Positions 36,704 through 45,975 are shown, counted from the stretch's first letter. The stretch: 64,000 bases of DNA from Thalassomonas actiniarum (GCF_000948975.2 NZ_CP059735.1:744001-808000), one strand, 5' to 3'. Numbers and translations: made by a program. Notes: generated by a model not told the origin, from the sequence alone.

Positions 36704-37669
36704 TTAGCCGCCGCAAATCAGGGTTTTTTTATTGATATGACTGAGAGATAAGGCGGCATTCTCGGGAAGCGGGTGATATTCGGCGAGCAAATAAATCACT
36801 TTTTGTCCCTGGGTGGCGAGCTCCATGGCGTGTTGGTAATTGATTAATATCGTGGAGGATATCTGCTGTGGATACTTGTCGGCATCGCGGCGGATATACT
36901 CGATTAACTCCGGGTTGACTGCTTCATCGTAAAAAACGGCATCGGCATACTGCATTTCCCGGTGGGCGCTTAAGGTTAAATGATCCGGGTTACCGTCCTG
37001 GGTATGGATAAAAACAATCTCTCCTGATGGTGCGGCGATCTCCTGATTTAAACTGGCGATCAGTTGCTGCTCGGCCTGGGCGGTGTTGCCGTCAAGGATT
37101 GCCTGTCCTATCCGTCCCTTAAGGGTTTTTTCCCAAAAAGTGCGGCGGTTGCGTAAACCTTTGACCCTGGCTTTGACATGATCGCGAAATTTCAGGGAAA
37201 AGTCTGCCAAGCGGCCATAGGCATGGGGCAGGACTTTTTCGATTTGTTCCCGCAGCATTCTCACTAAAATCGGCGCACTGCCGGAGCTGGACAGGGCAAT
37301 GATCATCGGCGAGCGGTCGATAATGGCCGGGGTAATATAGGTACAAAGTTCCGGTTGATCGACAACATTCACTAAAATGCCCAAACGGCTGGCTTCTTCA
37401 TAAACCGCAGCATTGACTTCGCTGTTATCTGTGGCAGCGATCGCCAGGTTTTTATCGTCAAGCAGTCCTTGCCGGTAAGGCTGGTTGAGTTGGCTCAGCT
37501 GGTGGCTGTCGATTAAGCGTTGCACACCCGGGGAAAAGCTATCGGACACCACAGTGATCTTTGTGGTGGATTTTAGCAATAATTCAATTTTACGGGCGGC
37601 GACATCGCCGCCACCGATAACGACAGCGTTAATTTTACTGCCATCGAGAAAAACGGGAAAATACTTCAT
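36704..37669 (-). CDS. Siroheme synthase-like protein (CysG N-terminal dehydrogenase/ferrochelatase with a shortened methylase-like tail)
   Basis: 321 residues. Residues 1 to about 210 are the CysG-B/Met8p module that oxidises precorrin-2 and inserts iron to make siroheme: NAVVIGGGDVAARKIELLL (NAD site), AATDNSEVN, VVDQPELCTYITPAIIDRSP and LSSSGSAPILVRMLRE. The rest starts GEIVFIHTQDGNPDHLT, clearly related to the SUMT methylase start of CysG (usually a Gly/Pro-rich GAGPGDPDLLT). The glycine loop has decayed and the chain stops after about 100 residues rather than 240. Methylation of uroporphyrinogen must then come from a separate SUMT. Fits sulfite or nitrite reductase cofactor supply. Confidence 0.85.
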   Translation of the reverse strand: MKYFPVFLDGSKINAVVIGGGDVAARKIELLLKSTTKITVVSDSFSPGVQRLIDSHQLSQLNQPYRQGLLDDKNLAIAATDNSEVNAAVYEEASRLGILVNVVDQPELCTYITPAIIDRSPMIIALSSSGSAPILVRMLREQIEKVLPHAYGRLADFSLKFRDHVKARVKGLRNRRTFWEKTLKGRIGQAILDGNTAQAEQQLIASLNQEIAAPSGEIVFIHTQDGNPDHLTLSAHREMQYADAVFYDEAVNPELIEYIRRDADKYPQQISSTILINYQHAMELATQGQKVIYLLAEYHPLPENAALSLSHINKKTLICGG

Positions 37670-37692
37670 ATACCTATCTTATTGATTAACTG

Positions 37693-38436
37693 CTACAGTT
37701 GCCACTTTTTCAGTATGGCTTGATATTGACCATTTTTTTTCAGTTTTTCCAGTGCTTTTGATAATTTATCAATCACGTCTGGGGCTGTACCCAGGCTTGC
37801 GGCCATGTAGAGATCCGATGCCATATCCTCGATTTGATAAAGCAGCACTAAATCTGCCGGATCATAACCTTCGGCTTTCACTTCATAGCGCCATAAAACA
37901 CTGTTGGTAAAGGCCAGATCAACTCTGCCATTAAATAACTGTCCCCACATAACGCTATATTTACTACTGGCGTAGTAATTTTTCTTTGATATAAATCCTT
38001 TCTTCTTTAAATAGACCTCCGCCAAGTCGTCCCGCACTGTACCCACCCGGTATTGTTTTGCATCGTTAAGGCCGCTGATTTTTATGTCGGAGCGGGATTT
38101 CAGGGCCGCCAGATGAGACGTTAATGAATAAAGCTTGCCAATCCAGTGAAAGTCTTTTTCTCGTTGTTCGCCCCTGAGTAAGGAAAAGATAATGGTATTG
38201 GCCCGGGTGCGTGCGGTTTGATAGCTTCTGGCCCAGGGATAAATATGAATGCTTGCCGCCAGCTTGGTTTCTTTTAACATTTCCCGTACCAGCTCAGTGA
38301 ACGCACCCTCTACCCGGTTATCGGCGCCGGTGAATTGAAAGGGGGGCAACTCTTCGGTGACGAAGCGAATTTCCTCGGCCAGGAGCTTAGGAGTAAAAAC
38401 CAACAAAGAGGTCAATAATAAAAATTTCTTTAACAG
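37693..38436 (-). CDS. Solitary periplasmic solute-binding protein (SBP_bac_3 family), probable CTG start
   Basis: About 247 residues. After the signal peptide the mature start EEIRFVTEELPPFQF is typical of family-3 amino-acid-type binding proteins lacking a cognate ABC transporter. VGTVRDDLAEVYLKKKG and GRVDLAFTNSVLWRYEV are the ligand-domain hinges. With the TTG at 38415 the protein lacks a charged N-terminus. Extending to CTG 38436 yields LLKKFLLLTSLLVFTPKLLA, a perfect signal peptide, preceded by GGGAG at 38443-38447, 6 nt away. No ATG or GTG is available. Ligand unknown. Confidence 0.78.
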   Translation of the reverse strand: MLKKFLLLTSLLVFTPKLLAEEIRFVTEELPPFQFTGADNRVEGAFTELVREMLKETKLAASIHIYPWARSYQTARTRANTIIFSLLRGEQREKDFHWIGKLYSLTSHLAALKSRSDIKISGLNDAKQYRVGTVRDDLAEVYLKKKGFISKKNYYASSKYSVMWGQLFNGRVDLAFTNSVLWRYEVKAEGYDPADLVLLYQIEDMASDLYMAASLGTAPDVIDKLSKALEKLKKNGQYQAILKKWQL

Positions 38437-38565
38437 GGGGTTCTCCCGGGGATACGATAAAAGTTTGTTTCTACAATTTCTAAGCTTAAGTCAGTATGCT
38501 GACAATTCAATGAATGGTAAACTAAGGCCAACCTAATATATAGCAAAGACAAACAGAGATCTCCC

Positions 38566-39453
38566 ATGCCCTGGATACAGCTTAGATTAAATGCTGATGA
38601 AGACACCGCAGAAAAGTACAGTAACTGGTTAAGCGCCAGCGGCGCGCAAGCCGTCACTTTTATTGATGCCCAAGATACCCCGATTTATGAACCTCTGCCC
38701 GGGGATGAGGTGGTTTACTGGTCAAACACTGTGGTCATGGGTTTGTATGATGCCAGTCATGATATGGACAAGGTCATTAATTACCTTAAAGGCATACATC
38801 CGGATAAGGAAAATATGCACTATAAGCTCGAGCAGCTTGAAGATAAAGACTGGGAGCGGGAGTGGATGGATAATTTCCACCCGATGAAATTCGGCGAGCG
38901 GCTGTGGATTTGTCCGAGCTGGCGTGAAGTGCCGGATGAAAATGCCGTCAATGTTATGCTCGACCCCGGCCTGGCATTCGGCACAGGTACCCACCCGACC
39001 ACGGCCTTGTGTCTTGCCTGGCTTGACGGTCTGGATCTTGAGGGCAAAACCGTGGTGGATTTTGGTTGCGGTTCCGGCATTTTATCTTTGGCGGCGCTGA
39101 AATTAGGCGCAAAAAAGGTGATCGGTATCGATATCGATCCCCAGGCACTACAGGCAAGCCTGGAAAATGCCAAACGTAACCAGGTGGAAGATCGCCTGGA
39201 ACTTTACCTGCCCAAAGACCAGCCGAAACTTAAGGCGGAGGTCGTGGTGGCGAATATTTTAGCCGGTCCTTTGCGTGAGCTGGCGCCGACCATTACCGAG
39301 TTTGTCGCACAAGACGGTCTGCTGGCATTATCCGGGGTGCTGGAAAATCAGGCAGAAGAGTTGCAGACACTTTATGGCAACTGGTGTGATATGGAGCCTG
39401 TGGCGATAAAAGAAGAATGGGTGCGCTTATCGGGGCGAAGAGTCGGGGCGTAG
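38566..39453 (+). CDS. prmA: Ribosomal protein L11 methyltransferase
   Basis: Trimethylates ribosomal protein L11 using SAM. 295 residues, as in E. coli (293). The N-terminal substrate-recognition domain begins [20 protein letters not shown]. The catalytic domain shows [18 protein letters not shown] and SAM motif [17 protein letters not shown], then GIDIDPQAL and [10 protein letters not shown]. Its position just upstream of dusB-fis is conserved in gammaproteobacteria. Confidence 0.96.
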   Translation: MPWIQLRLNADEDTAEKYSNWLSASGAQAVTFIDAQDTPIYEPLPGDEVVYWSNTVVMGLYDASHDMDKVINYLKGIHPDKENMHYKLEQLEDKDWEREWMDNFHPMKFGERLWICPSWREVPDENAVNVMLDPGLAFGTGTHPTTALCLAWLDGLDLEGKTVVDFGCGSGILSLAALKLGAKKVIGIDIDPQALQASLENAKRNQVEDRLELYLPKDQPKLKAEVVVANILAGPLRELAPTITEFVAQDGLLALSGVLENQAEELQTLYGNWCDMEPVAIKEEWVRLSGRRVGA

Positions 39454-39480
39454 AAAAACGGCTAAAAAAGCATTTTTTTT

Positions 39481-39516
39481 GAGCAGAAGTCGTTAGAAAT
39501 CGAACGATTTCTGCTC
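39481..39516. repeat. Long hairpin between prmA and dusB
   Basis: GAGCAGAA-G-TCGTT (39481-39494) pairs with AACGA-T-TTCTGCTC (39503-39516) around an 8-nt loop: 13 pairs with one G/T position. Eight T precede it but none follow it, so it is not a standard terminator for prmA. It lies in the leader region of the dusB-fis operon. Confidence 0.6.
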
Positions 39517-39652
39517 ACATCAATAAATTGCAAAATGTCAATATTAAAATCGCGAAAAAAATCAATTTTTGTTCAATTTATATCCTTTCCAATCTCAGTA
39601 AAAACACGTAAACTTAGCGCCCTTTTGACTCAGAGCTCAAAAAAACAACAGC

Positions 39653-40618
39653 GTGAATATAGGTCCTTACCAATTAGCCAGTAATGTAATGCTTGCCCCT
39701 ATGGCGGGAATTACCGACCAGCCTTTTAGACAACTATGTTGTTCATTGGGTGCAGGTTTGGCGGTATCTGAGATGCTTTCAGCGAATCCGAAAGTATGGA
39801 AGACGGAAAAGTCTAAACGCAGGTTGTTGCATAGCGCCGAAGCGGGAGTTCGCTCAGTCCAGATTGCTGGTTCAGATCCCGATGAAATGGCTTATGCGGC
39901 TCAGGTAAATGTTGAGCATGGCGCCCAGATTATTGATATCAATATGGGATGCCCGGCGAAAAAGGTCAATAAAAAATTAGCGGGCTCGGCGTTATTGAAA
40001 GAGCCGCCGCAGGTTGAACGTATTGTGAAAGCTGTGGTGGATGCGGTAAATATTCCGGTAACGCTGAAAATTCGCACAGGATGGTGTGAAAATACCCGGA
40101 ACGGGGTTGAAATTGCAAAAATTGCTGAGGCTAACGGCATACAGTCGCTGGCTGTCCATGGCCGTACCCGGTGTGACTTTTATAAAGGTGACGCCGAGTA
40201 TGACACCATAAAGGCAATTAAAAAGGCGATTTCAATTCCGGTAGTAGCAAATGGCGATATTACGACGGTGGAAACCGCCGAACGTGTATTGAGCTACACC
40301 GGAGCTGACGCCATTATGATAGGCCGTGCCGCCCAGGGACGCCCCTGGATTTTTAGGGAAATGAATCATTTCCTTAAAACCGGTACGTATATGTCGGCTC
40401 CCTCCATGGAAGAAAAACGTTCAATATTAATTGGACATGTAAAGGAACTACATAAATTTTATGGTGATTTTATGGGTGTACGATTTGCCCGTAAGCATGT
40501 GTCCTGGTATATGCAAGCGCATGATCAGGACAAAGCGTTTCGATCAATATTTAATGCATTAGAGTCCACAAATGAACAACTGGATGCATTAAATCTGTAT
40601 TTTGATAATTTAACTTAA
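39653..40618 (+). CDS. dusB: tRNA-dihydrouridine synthase B
   Basis: FMN enzyme that reduces uridine to dihydrouridine in tRNA (U17 in E. coli). 321 residues. Motifs: [17 protein letters not shown] (FMN phosphate region), [21 protein letters not shown] with the catalytic Cys, LAVHGRTR and VANGDI. Start is GTG 39653, giving [11 protein letters not shown], which aligns with the E. coli protein start. Followed after 17 bp by fis; dusB-fis is the classical operon under growth-rate control. Confidence 0.96.
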   Translation: MNIGPYQLASNVMLAPMAGITDQPFRQLCCSLGAGLAVSEMLSANPKVWKTEKSKRRLLHSAEAGVRSVQIAGSDPDEMAYAAQVNVEHGAQIIDINMGCPAKKVNKKLAGSALLKEPPQVERIVKAVVDAVNIPVTLKIRTGWCENTRNGVEIAKIAEANGIQSLAVHGRTRCDFYKGDAEYDTIKAIKKAISIPVVANGDITTVETAERVLSYTGADAIMIGRAAQGRPWIFREMNHFLKTGTYMSAPSMEEKRSILIGHVKELHKFYGDFMGVRFARKHVSWYMQAHDQDKAFRSIFNALESTNEQLDALNLYFDNLT

Positions 40619-40635
40619 GAAAGAGTCTGAACTTT

Positions 40636-40923
40636 ATGTTTGAACAAAATATTTCCTCTCCATTCATTACCGGTGACCTGCAAACTCAGACGAAGGCATC
40701 GCCTTTACGCACCCAGGCAAAAGTGGCTATTAAAAACTACTTATCTCAACTAAACGGTAATGATGTTGATGATATGTACGACCTTGTACTATCTGAAATT
40801 GAAGCGCCTATGCTGGAAGAAGTAATGCAGTACACTCGTGGCAACCAAACCCGTGCTGCTAACTTATTAGGTATCAACCGCGGTACTTTACGTAAGAAAT
40901 TAAAAAAATACGGTATGAATTAA
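40636..40923 (+). CDS. fis: Nucleoid-associated protein Fis
   Basis: 95-residue DNA-bending regulator (E. coli 98). The C-terminal helix-turn-helix [20 protein letters not shown] is essentially the E. coli sequence, and the central [18 protein letters not shown] forms the dimer core. It activates rRNA promoters and shapes DNA topology in fast growth; the rRNA operon 5.5 kb downstream is a likely target. Second gene of the dusB-fis operon. Confidence 0.97.
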   Translation: MFEQNISSPFITGDLQTQTKASPLRTQAKVAIKNYLSQLNGNDVDDMYDLVLSEIEAPMLEEVMQYTRGNQTRAANLLGINRGTLRKKLKKYGMN

Positions 40924-40946
40924 TATCGGCTTTTATACTTTAAAAT

Positions 40947-40969
40947 AAGCACCTTCGGGTGCTTTTTTT
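40947..40969 (+). terminator. Rho-independent terminator of dusB-fis
   Basis: AAGCACC, loop TTC, GGTGCTT then T tract (seven T). The stem is short but GC-rich, 24 bp after the fis stop. Confidence 0.9.
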
Positions 40970-41186
40970 GCTTATGGCGATCGTTATTTTGACATAAGTG
41001 ACAGGAATTCAGGGAAGGAAAGCTTTGCTTTGAACTGACGGAGTAAAGTGGAGAAACGGAGTTTCTCGGTCTTATCCTTATTCTACTAGGTATAAGACAG
41101 GTTCGGCGATACAATAGTCGCCGCACAAAATGCAGCAAAGATATCTGAGTTTTAACTTAATCTATTTAAAGGTAAATAAAACAGCT

Positions 41187-42782
41187 ATGGATACCCCACG
41201 CCCTATTAAACGCGCACTGTTAAGTGTTTCTGATAAAACCGGTATAGTCGAATTTGCCCGCGCCCTGGCGCAAAAAGGCATCGAATTATTATCCACCGGC
41301 GGCACCGCGAAATTATTGTCAGAAAACGGCATTCAAGTCACCGAAGTGTCCGACTACACCGGACATCCGGAGATCATGGATGGACGTGTTAAAACTCTGC
41401 ATCCGAAAGTACATGGCGGTATCTTAGCCCGCCGTGAACAAGATGAAGGCGTTATGGCCGAGCATAACATCAATGCCATTGACCTGGTGGCAGTGAATTT
41501 ATACCCTTTTGCCAAAACAGTTGCCGATGATAACTGTACCCTGGCGGATGCCATCGAAAATATCGATATCGGCGGACCGACTATGGTACGTGCTGCGGCT
41601 AAAAACCATAAAGATGTCACTATCGTGGTTAATGCCGGTGATTATTCCCGGATATTGGCAGAAATGGATGAAAACGCCGACTCACTGCATTACCAAACCC
41701 GTTTTGACCTTGCCATTGCCGCTTATGAGCATACGGCTGCCTATGACGGTATGATCGCCAACTACTTCGGTAAGATGTTACCGGCCTACGGGGCTGAGAA
41801 AGCAGAGCAAGAAGAAAACAATAAATTCCCGCGCACCTTCAACAGTCAGTTTATTAAGAAGCAGGACTTGCGCTATGGTGAAAACTCTCATCAGGATGCG
41901 GCTTTTTATGTCGAAGCCCAGCCGGAAGAAGCTTCGGTATCAACCGCCGAGCAAATTCAAGGTAAAGCCCTTTCTTATAACAATATTGCCGATACCGACG
42001 CGGCGCTGGAATGCGTAAAAGAATTCGCAGAACCTGCCTGTGTTATTGTTAAGCACGCCAACCCTTGCGGCGTTGCTATTGGCGATAATATCCTGGCAGC
42101 CTATGAAAGTGCTTATACCACAGATCCTACTTCTGCCTTTGGCGGCATTATTGCTTTTAACCGGGAGTTAGATGCGCAAACGGCCGAAGCGATTATTTCC
42201 CGCCAGTTTGTTGAAGTCATCATTGCGCCGAGCGTATCAAGTGAAGCGGCAGAAGTTATTTCAGCCAAACCCAATGTGCGTTTATTGGTATGCGGCCAGT
42301 GGGCAAGCGAAACCACCGGCTTTGATTATAAGCGGGTTAACGGTGGCTTATTGCTACAAGACAGGGACCAGGGCAAGGTCACTGAAGATGAATTAAAAGT
42401 GGTCACTAAGCGTCAGCCGACAGCAGAAGAGTTGCGTGATTTACAATTTTGCTGGAAAGTGGCGAAATATGTGAAATCCAATGCCATCGTTTATGTTAAA
42501 AACAGCCAGACCATAGGTGTCGGCGCCGGACAGATGAGCCGGGTTTATTCCGCCAAAGTTGCCGGTATCAAAGCCGCCGATGAAAACCTGGAAGTGAAAG
42601 GTTCTGTTATGGCCTCAGATGCCTTCTTCCCGTTCCGCGATGGTTTGGATGCCGCTGCCGAAGCCGGGATCACTGCCGTGATCCAGCCGGGCGGCTCAAT
42701 GCGCGATGAAGAAGTGATTGCTGCAGCTGATGAGCATGGCATTGCCATGCTCTTTACCGGTATGCGTCATTTCCGCCATTAA
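41187..42782 (+). CDS. purH: Bifunctional AICAR transformylase / IMP cyclohydrolase
   Basis: Catalyses the last two steps of IMP synthesis. 531 residues (E. coli 529). The N-terminal cyclohydrolase (MGS-like fold) starts [19 protein letters not shown] with [10 protein letters not shown] and [12 protein letters not shown]. The transformylase part shows [28 protein letters not shown] and [20 protein letters not shown] 41187 is chosen because it matches family N-termini; an in-frame start at 41130 would add 19 unrelated residues. purD, its usual partner, is separated from it here by a secreted methyltransferase gene. Confidence 0.96.
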   Translation: MDTPRPIKRALLSVSDKTGIVEFARALAQKGIELLSTGGTAKLLSENGIQVTEVSDYTGHPEIMDGRVKTLHPKVHGGILARREQDEGVMAEHNINAIDLVAVNLYPFAKTVADDNCTLADAIENIDIGGPTMVRAAAKNHKDVTIVVNAGDYSRILAEMDENADSLHYQTRFDLAIAAYEHTAAYDGMIANYFGKMLPAYGAEKAEQEENNKFPRTFNSQFIKKQDLRYGENSHQDAAFYVEAQPEEASVSTAEQIQGKALSYNNIADTDAALECVKEFAEPACVIVKHANPCGVAIGDNILAAYESAYTTDPTSAFGGIIAFNRELDAQTAEAIISRQFVEVIIAPSVSSEAAEVISAKPNVRLLVCGQWASETTGFDYKRVNGGLLLQDRDQGKVTEDELKVVTKRQPTAEELRDLQFCWKVAKYVKSNAIVYVKNSQTIGVGAGQMSRVYSAKVAGIKAADENLEVKGSVMASDAFFPFRDGLDAAAEAGITAVIQPGGSMRDEEVIAAADEHGIAMLFTGMRHFRH

Positions 42783-42793
42783 TCGCCGATAAA

Positions 42794-42823
42794 GTATTGT
42801 TAACCTGAACCGGTTAACAATAC
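42794..42823. repeat. Perfect 12-bp inverted repeat after purH
   Basis: GTATTGTTAACC (42794-42805) and GGTTAACAATAC (42812-42823) are exact reverse complements with a 6-nt loop. The position, 11 bp after the purH stop, suggests a 3'-end stabilising stem or terminator. No T tract follows, so simple intrinsic termination is doubtful. Confidence 0.6.
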
Positions 42824-42982
42824 AGCTTTGCGCTGGCGGTAAATGCAGCCTTGAGCGGGTGGTAAGCAGAGTGCAGTTATTTGCGTTAAGTTGCGTAAAT
42901 ATCACGAGTAACTGCACTGTTTTACCTGAAAAAATCTGTTATAACTAGTCTGTTTACTAACCCCTATAAATGGAAGAAGGCT

Positions 42983-43798
42983 ATGACAATAATAAAATCT
43001 TTAACGACTGCATCCCTGTTAACCTTTGGGATACTGGCATCAAGCTATACCACGGCACACGTAAATACGGATAAATTGACCCAGGCACTAGCCGGTGAAC
43101 ATAGATCCGATAAAAACAAAGCCCGTGATATCTACCGTCATCCGGAAAAAACCTTAGCCTTTTTTGGTTTTAAACCCGAGATGACAGTGGTAGAAATTGC
43201 CCCGGGCGGCGGTTGGTATACGGAAATTCTTGCACCGGCCCTTAAAGGCTCAGGCAAATTATACGGCGCCCATTACCCGGATACCGGTGAAGATAACTAT
43301 TACAGCAACTCCCGCAAGCGCCTGGAAAAGAAACTGGCGGGCAACCCGGTGTTCAGTGAAGTGGAGTTGACCAACTTTGTACCGAGAAAAGCGAGTGTGC
43401 TAGCTCCGGCCGGTAGTGCTGATTTGGTGTTAACTTTCCGCAACCTGCATAACTGGGGCCATGACGGGGTAGAGCAGTTATTTAAGGATGCCGCCAAGGC
43501 CTTAAAAGCAGGTGGGGTTTTAGGTGTGGTTGAGCACAGAATGCCAACGGATATGGAGTGGGAAAAAAATAAACGCTCCGGTTACTTCCCCCAGGCGGAT
43601 GTAGTGAAACTGGCAAAAGCGGCTGGCTTTAAACTTGCTGCCAGCAGTGAGATCAATGCCAATCCCAAAGATACCGCCAATCACCCGAAAGGGGTATGGA
43701 CCTTACCGCCGGTATTGCGCTTAGGTGAACAGGACAAAGAAAAGTATCTGGCGATTGGTGAAAGTGATCGCATGACATTAAAATTTGTGAAGAAATAA
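42983..43798 (+). CDS. Exported class I SAM-methyltransferase-fold protein
   Basis: 271 residues beginning with a clear signal peptide (MTIIKSLTTASLLTFGILAS, cleavage near TTA-H). The methyltransferase fold shows motif I VVEIAPGGGWYTEILAPAL, then DLVLTFRNLHNWGHDG and LKAGGVLGVVEHR. This matches the group of 'predicted methyltransferases' (COG4798-like) that carry signal peptides. SAM is not known to be abundant in the periplasm, so the protein may use another ligand. It has its own terminator and sits between purH and purD, breaking the usual purHD pair. Confidence 0.83.
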   Translation: MTIIKSLTTASLLTFGILASSYTTAHVNTDKLTQALAGEHRSDKNKARDIYRHPEKTLAFFGFKPEMTVVEIAPGGGWYTEILAPALKGSGKLYGAHYPDTGEDNYYSNSRKRLEKKLAGNPVFSEVELTNFVPRKASVLAPAGSADLVLTFRNLHNWGHDGVEQLFKDAAKALKAGGVLGVVEHRMPTDMEWEKNKRSGYFPQADVVKLAKAAGFKLAASSEINANPKDTANHPKGVWTLPPVLRLGEQDKEKYLAIGESDRMTLKFVKK

Positions 43799-43804
43799 TA
43801 TTGG

Positions 43805-43838
43805 AAGGAGCAGCTTGTTATAATCTGCTCCTTTTTAT
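43805..43838 (+). terminator. Rho-independent terminator of the exported methyltransferase gene
   Basis: AGGAGCAG (43806-43813) pairs with CTGCTCCT (43825-43832), followed by TTTTATTT. It precedes purD by about 35 bp, so purD needs its own promoter or readthrough. Confidence 0.85.
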
Positions 43839-43871
43839 TTGTGGTTTAGATAATTTTTAGGAACTAAATAA

Positions 43872-45155
43872 ATGAACGTTTTGGTTATCGGTGGTGGTGG
43901 TCGTGAACATGCATTGGCGTGGAAAGCGGCTCAGTCGGCTAATGTCACTAAAGTGTATGTTGCTCCGGGTAATGCCGGCACGGTAAATGAAGAAAAAATT
44001 GAAAATGTCGCTATCAGTGCCACGGATATCCCGGGCCTATTGGCATTTGCCCAAAATAACCAGATCGAATTAACTATCGTCGGGCCGGAGGCGCCATTGG
44101 TCATAGGTGTTGTCGATGAATTCAGGGCTGCAGGCCTGAATATTTTTGGTCCAAGTAAAGGGGCGGCTCAGCTTGAAGGGTCGAAAGCATTTTCCAAGGA
44201 CTTTTTTGCCCGCCACAATATTCCCACTGCGGCTTATCAAAACTTTACTGAAATAGCCCCGGCAAAAGAATATGTGCGTCAGCAGGGCACACCAATAGTG
44301 ATCAAGGCTGACGGTTTAGCCGCAGGTAAAGGGGTGATCATCGCCGAAGATGAACAGCAGGCATTTGCCGCCATCGAAGATATGCTTGAAGGTAATAAAT
44401 TTGGTGATGCCGGCAGCCGGGTGGTCATTGAAGAATTTCTTACCGGTGAAGAAGCCAGCTTTATTGTCATGGTTGACGGAGAAAACATCTTATCGTTTGC
44501 TTCATCACAAGATCATAAAGCACGCGATAATGGTGATAAAGGGCCGAATACCGGCGGTATGGGCGCCTATTCGCCTGCTCCGGTCGTTACCCAAGCGGTA
44601 AATGACTGGGCTATGGCTAATGTCATCCGGCCAACCGTTGACGGCATGGCACAAGAAGGTAATACCTATACAGGTTTTCTTTATGCCGGTCTGATGATAG
44701 CCGAAGATGGTACAGCCAAAGTACTGGAATATAACTGCCGTTTTGGCGATCCGGAAACCCAGCCTATTATGATGCGTTTACAGTCGGACCTGGTGGAACT
44801 TTGTTTGATGGCTTGTCGTGGAGAGCTGGATAAGGCAACAATAGAATTTGATCCTCGGGCCGCCGTAGGTGTTGTACTTGCTGCCGGAGGTTATCCGAAT
44901 GCCTATCAGCAAGGCCTGGCTATTTCTGGTTTGGATACTAATGCCGGTGAACAGGCTAAGGTTTTCCATGCCGGTACTAAAGTTTCTGACAATCAGGTGG
45001 TGACTGCCGGTGGCCGGGTATTATGTGCAACTGCGCTAGGTGATACTGTGACTGAAGCACAAGCCCAGGCTTATAAGCTGGTTGAGCAAATCAGCTGGCA
45101 AGACATGTATTACCGTACTGATATTGCTTACCGGGCAATTGCCAGGGAAAAGTAA
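43872..45155 (+). CDS. purD: Phosphoribosylamine--glycine ligase
   Basis: ATP-grasp enzyme making glycinamide ribonucleotide, the second step of purine synthesis. 427 residues, as in E. coli (429). Starts MNVLVIGGGGREHALAWKAA. VIKADGLAAGKGVI and GEEASFIVMVDG are ATP-grasp parts; NTGGMGAYSPAPV and EYNCRFGDPETQPIMMRL are the PurD signature. Ends at a strong terminator. Confidence 0.97.
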   Translation: MNVLVIGGGGREHALAWKAAQSANVTKVYVAPGNAGTVNEEKIENVAISATDIPGLLAFAQNNQIELTIVGPEAPLVIGVVDEFRAAGLNIFGPSKGAAQLEGSKAFSKDFFARHNIPTAAYQNFTEIAPAKEYVRQQGTPIVIKADGLAAGKGVIIAEDEQQAFAAIEDMLEGNKFGDAGSRVVIEEFLTGEEASFIVMVDGENILSFASSQDHKARDNGDKGPNTGGMGAYSPAPVVTQAVNDWAMANVIRPTVDGMAQEGNTYTGFLYAGLMIAEDGTAKVLEYNCRFGDPETQPIMMRLQSDLVELCLMACRGELDKATIEFDPRAAVGVVLAAGGYPNAYQQGLAISGLDTNAGEQAKVFHAGTKVSDNQVVTAGGRVLCATALGDTVTEAQAQAYKLVEQISWQDMYYRTDIAYRAIAREK

Positions 45156-45178
45156 AGCCTTAAGGCATAGAAAGACAT

Positions 45179-45211
45179 AAAAAAGCCCGACTCAAAGTCG
45201 GGCTTTTTTAT
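45179..45211. terminator. Bidirectional rho-independent terminator after purD
   Basis: AAAAAAGCCCGAC pairs with GTCGGGCTTTTTT around TCAAA. It lies between purD and the convergent repeat-protein gene and has A/T tracts for both directions. Confidence 0.93.
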
Positions 45212-45231
45212 GGTAGGAATAGGGTTTTGAA

Positions 45232-45975
45232 TTATCGCTTGGCCAGCTCTTCTTGCTTGGCTCCGCCGGCAATTGCCGCAGCGATAACCGAATCTTCATG
45301 GGCACCGGCTTCTACGGCAGCGCTGATGATATCTCTTGTTTGTTGTGATTGACTGGAGCTTACTGCAAGAGAAACAACGTCGTCGGCTTCATCAGGGTAA
45401 AGGGTTAAGGCACTTTTTACTAAACCTGCCACTTGATCCGGCAGCGCTTTCATTGCCCCGGTTAAAATATCTAAAAGTTTGCCCGGATAACTCAGCAGGG
45501 TATCATCAATCACATCGTTAGTGACAAAAGGTTCGGTGATGATGGCAACCCGAACGATTTCTTCTATTTCTTTTGGGCGATGCGAAGCTGCAATATTGAC
45601 GATTTCTCTGGCATACGCAGGTTCGGCTTCGACGGCTATACGTACTATGTTTTCGCTGTCGGTAACGTTTGCAGTGATCATAGTTTCAACCACTTCAGGA
45701 GCCAGCGCAGGCTCTGCCCGTAATGCACCTATGATAATCTGGCGATATTTAGACGGGTAAGAATGTAAGGCAACTTCCAGAACGGTTTCAACCTGCTCCG
45801 GGTAACGTTTCAATATAGAGGCAACACTGTGCTGAACAGAGATGTGTTGTCTGACTTGTTGGTTAAGGAGTTTAGTAATAAATTTTTCTTGCTGTGATAA
45901 CTCTTTAGAAAATGCACTTAAGCTGAGCGTATTAAGCAGAAGTAAAGGAAGTATTAAGCTGATTATTTTTTTCAT
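45232..45975 (-). CDS. Exported protein made of 15-residue tandem helical repeats
   Basis: 247 residues, no family recognised. Signal peptide MKKIISLILPLLLLNTLSLS, cleavage probably after SAFS. From Tyr58 to about residue 207 there are ten back-to-back units of exactly 15 residues, such as YPEQVETVLEVALHS and EPAYAREIVNIAASH. Position 2 is Pro in nine of ten; positions 8 and 9 are Ile/Val/Leu; 12 is mostly Ala; 13 is hydrophobic. After one inserted residue two further units follow (QSQQTRDIISAAVEA, GAHEDSVIAAAIAGG), and one weaker unit precedes Tyr58. Each unit is probably one short helix plus a Pro turn, giving a small alpha-solenoid. Start: ATG 45975; a TTG at 45990 is less likely. Function unknown, perhaps protein binding in the periplasm. 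Confidence 0.8.
   Translation of the reverse strand: MKKIISLILPLLLLNTLSLSAFSKELSQQEKFITKLLNQQVRQHISVQHSVASILKRYPEQVETVLEVALHSYPSKYRQIIIGALRAEPALAPEVVETMITANVTDSENIVRIAVEAEPAYAREIVNIAASHRPKEIEEIVRVAIITEPFVTNDVIDDTLLSYPGKLLDILTGAMKALPDQVAGLVKSALTLYPDEADDVVSLAVSSSQSQQTRDIISAAVEAGAHEDSVIAAAIAGGAKQEELAKR
45355..45804 (-). repeat. Ten tandem 45-bp coding units (15 residues each)
   Basis: The DNA encoding the ten exact-length repeats of the exported protein. The period is fixed at 45 bp, but base sequences of the units are well diverged, so the repeat is old and is maintained at protein level rather than by recent duplication. Confidence 0.75.
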
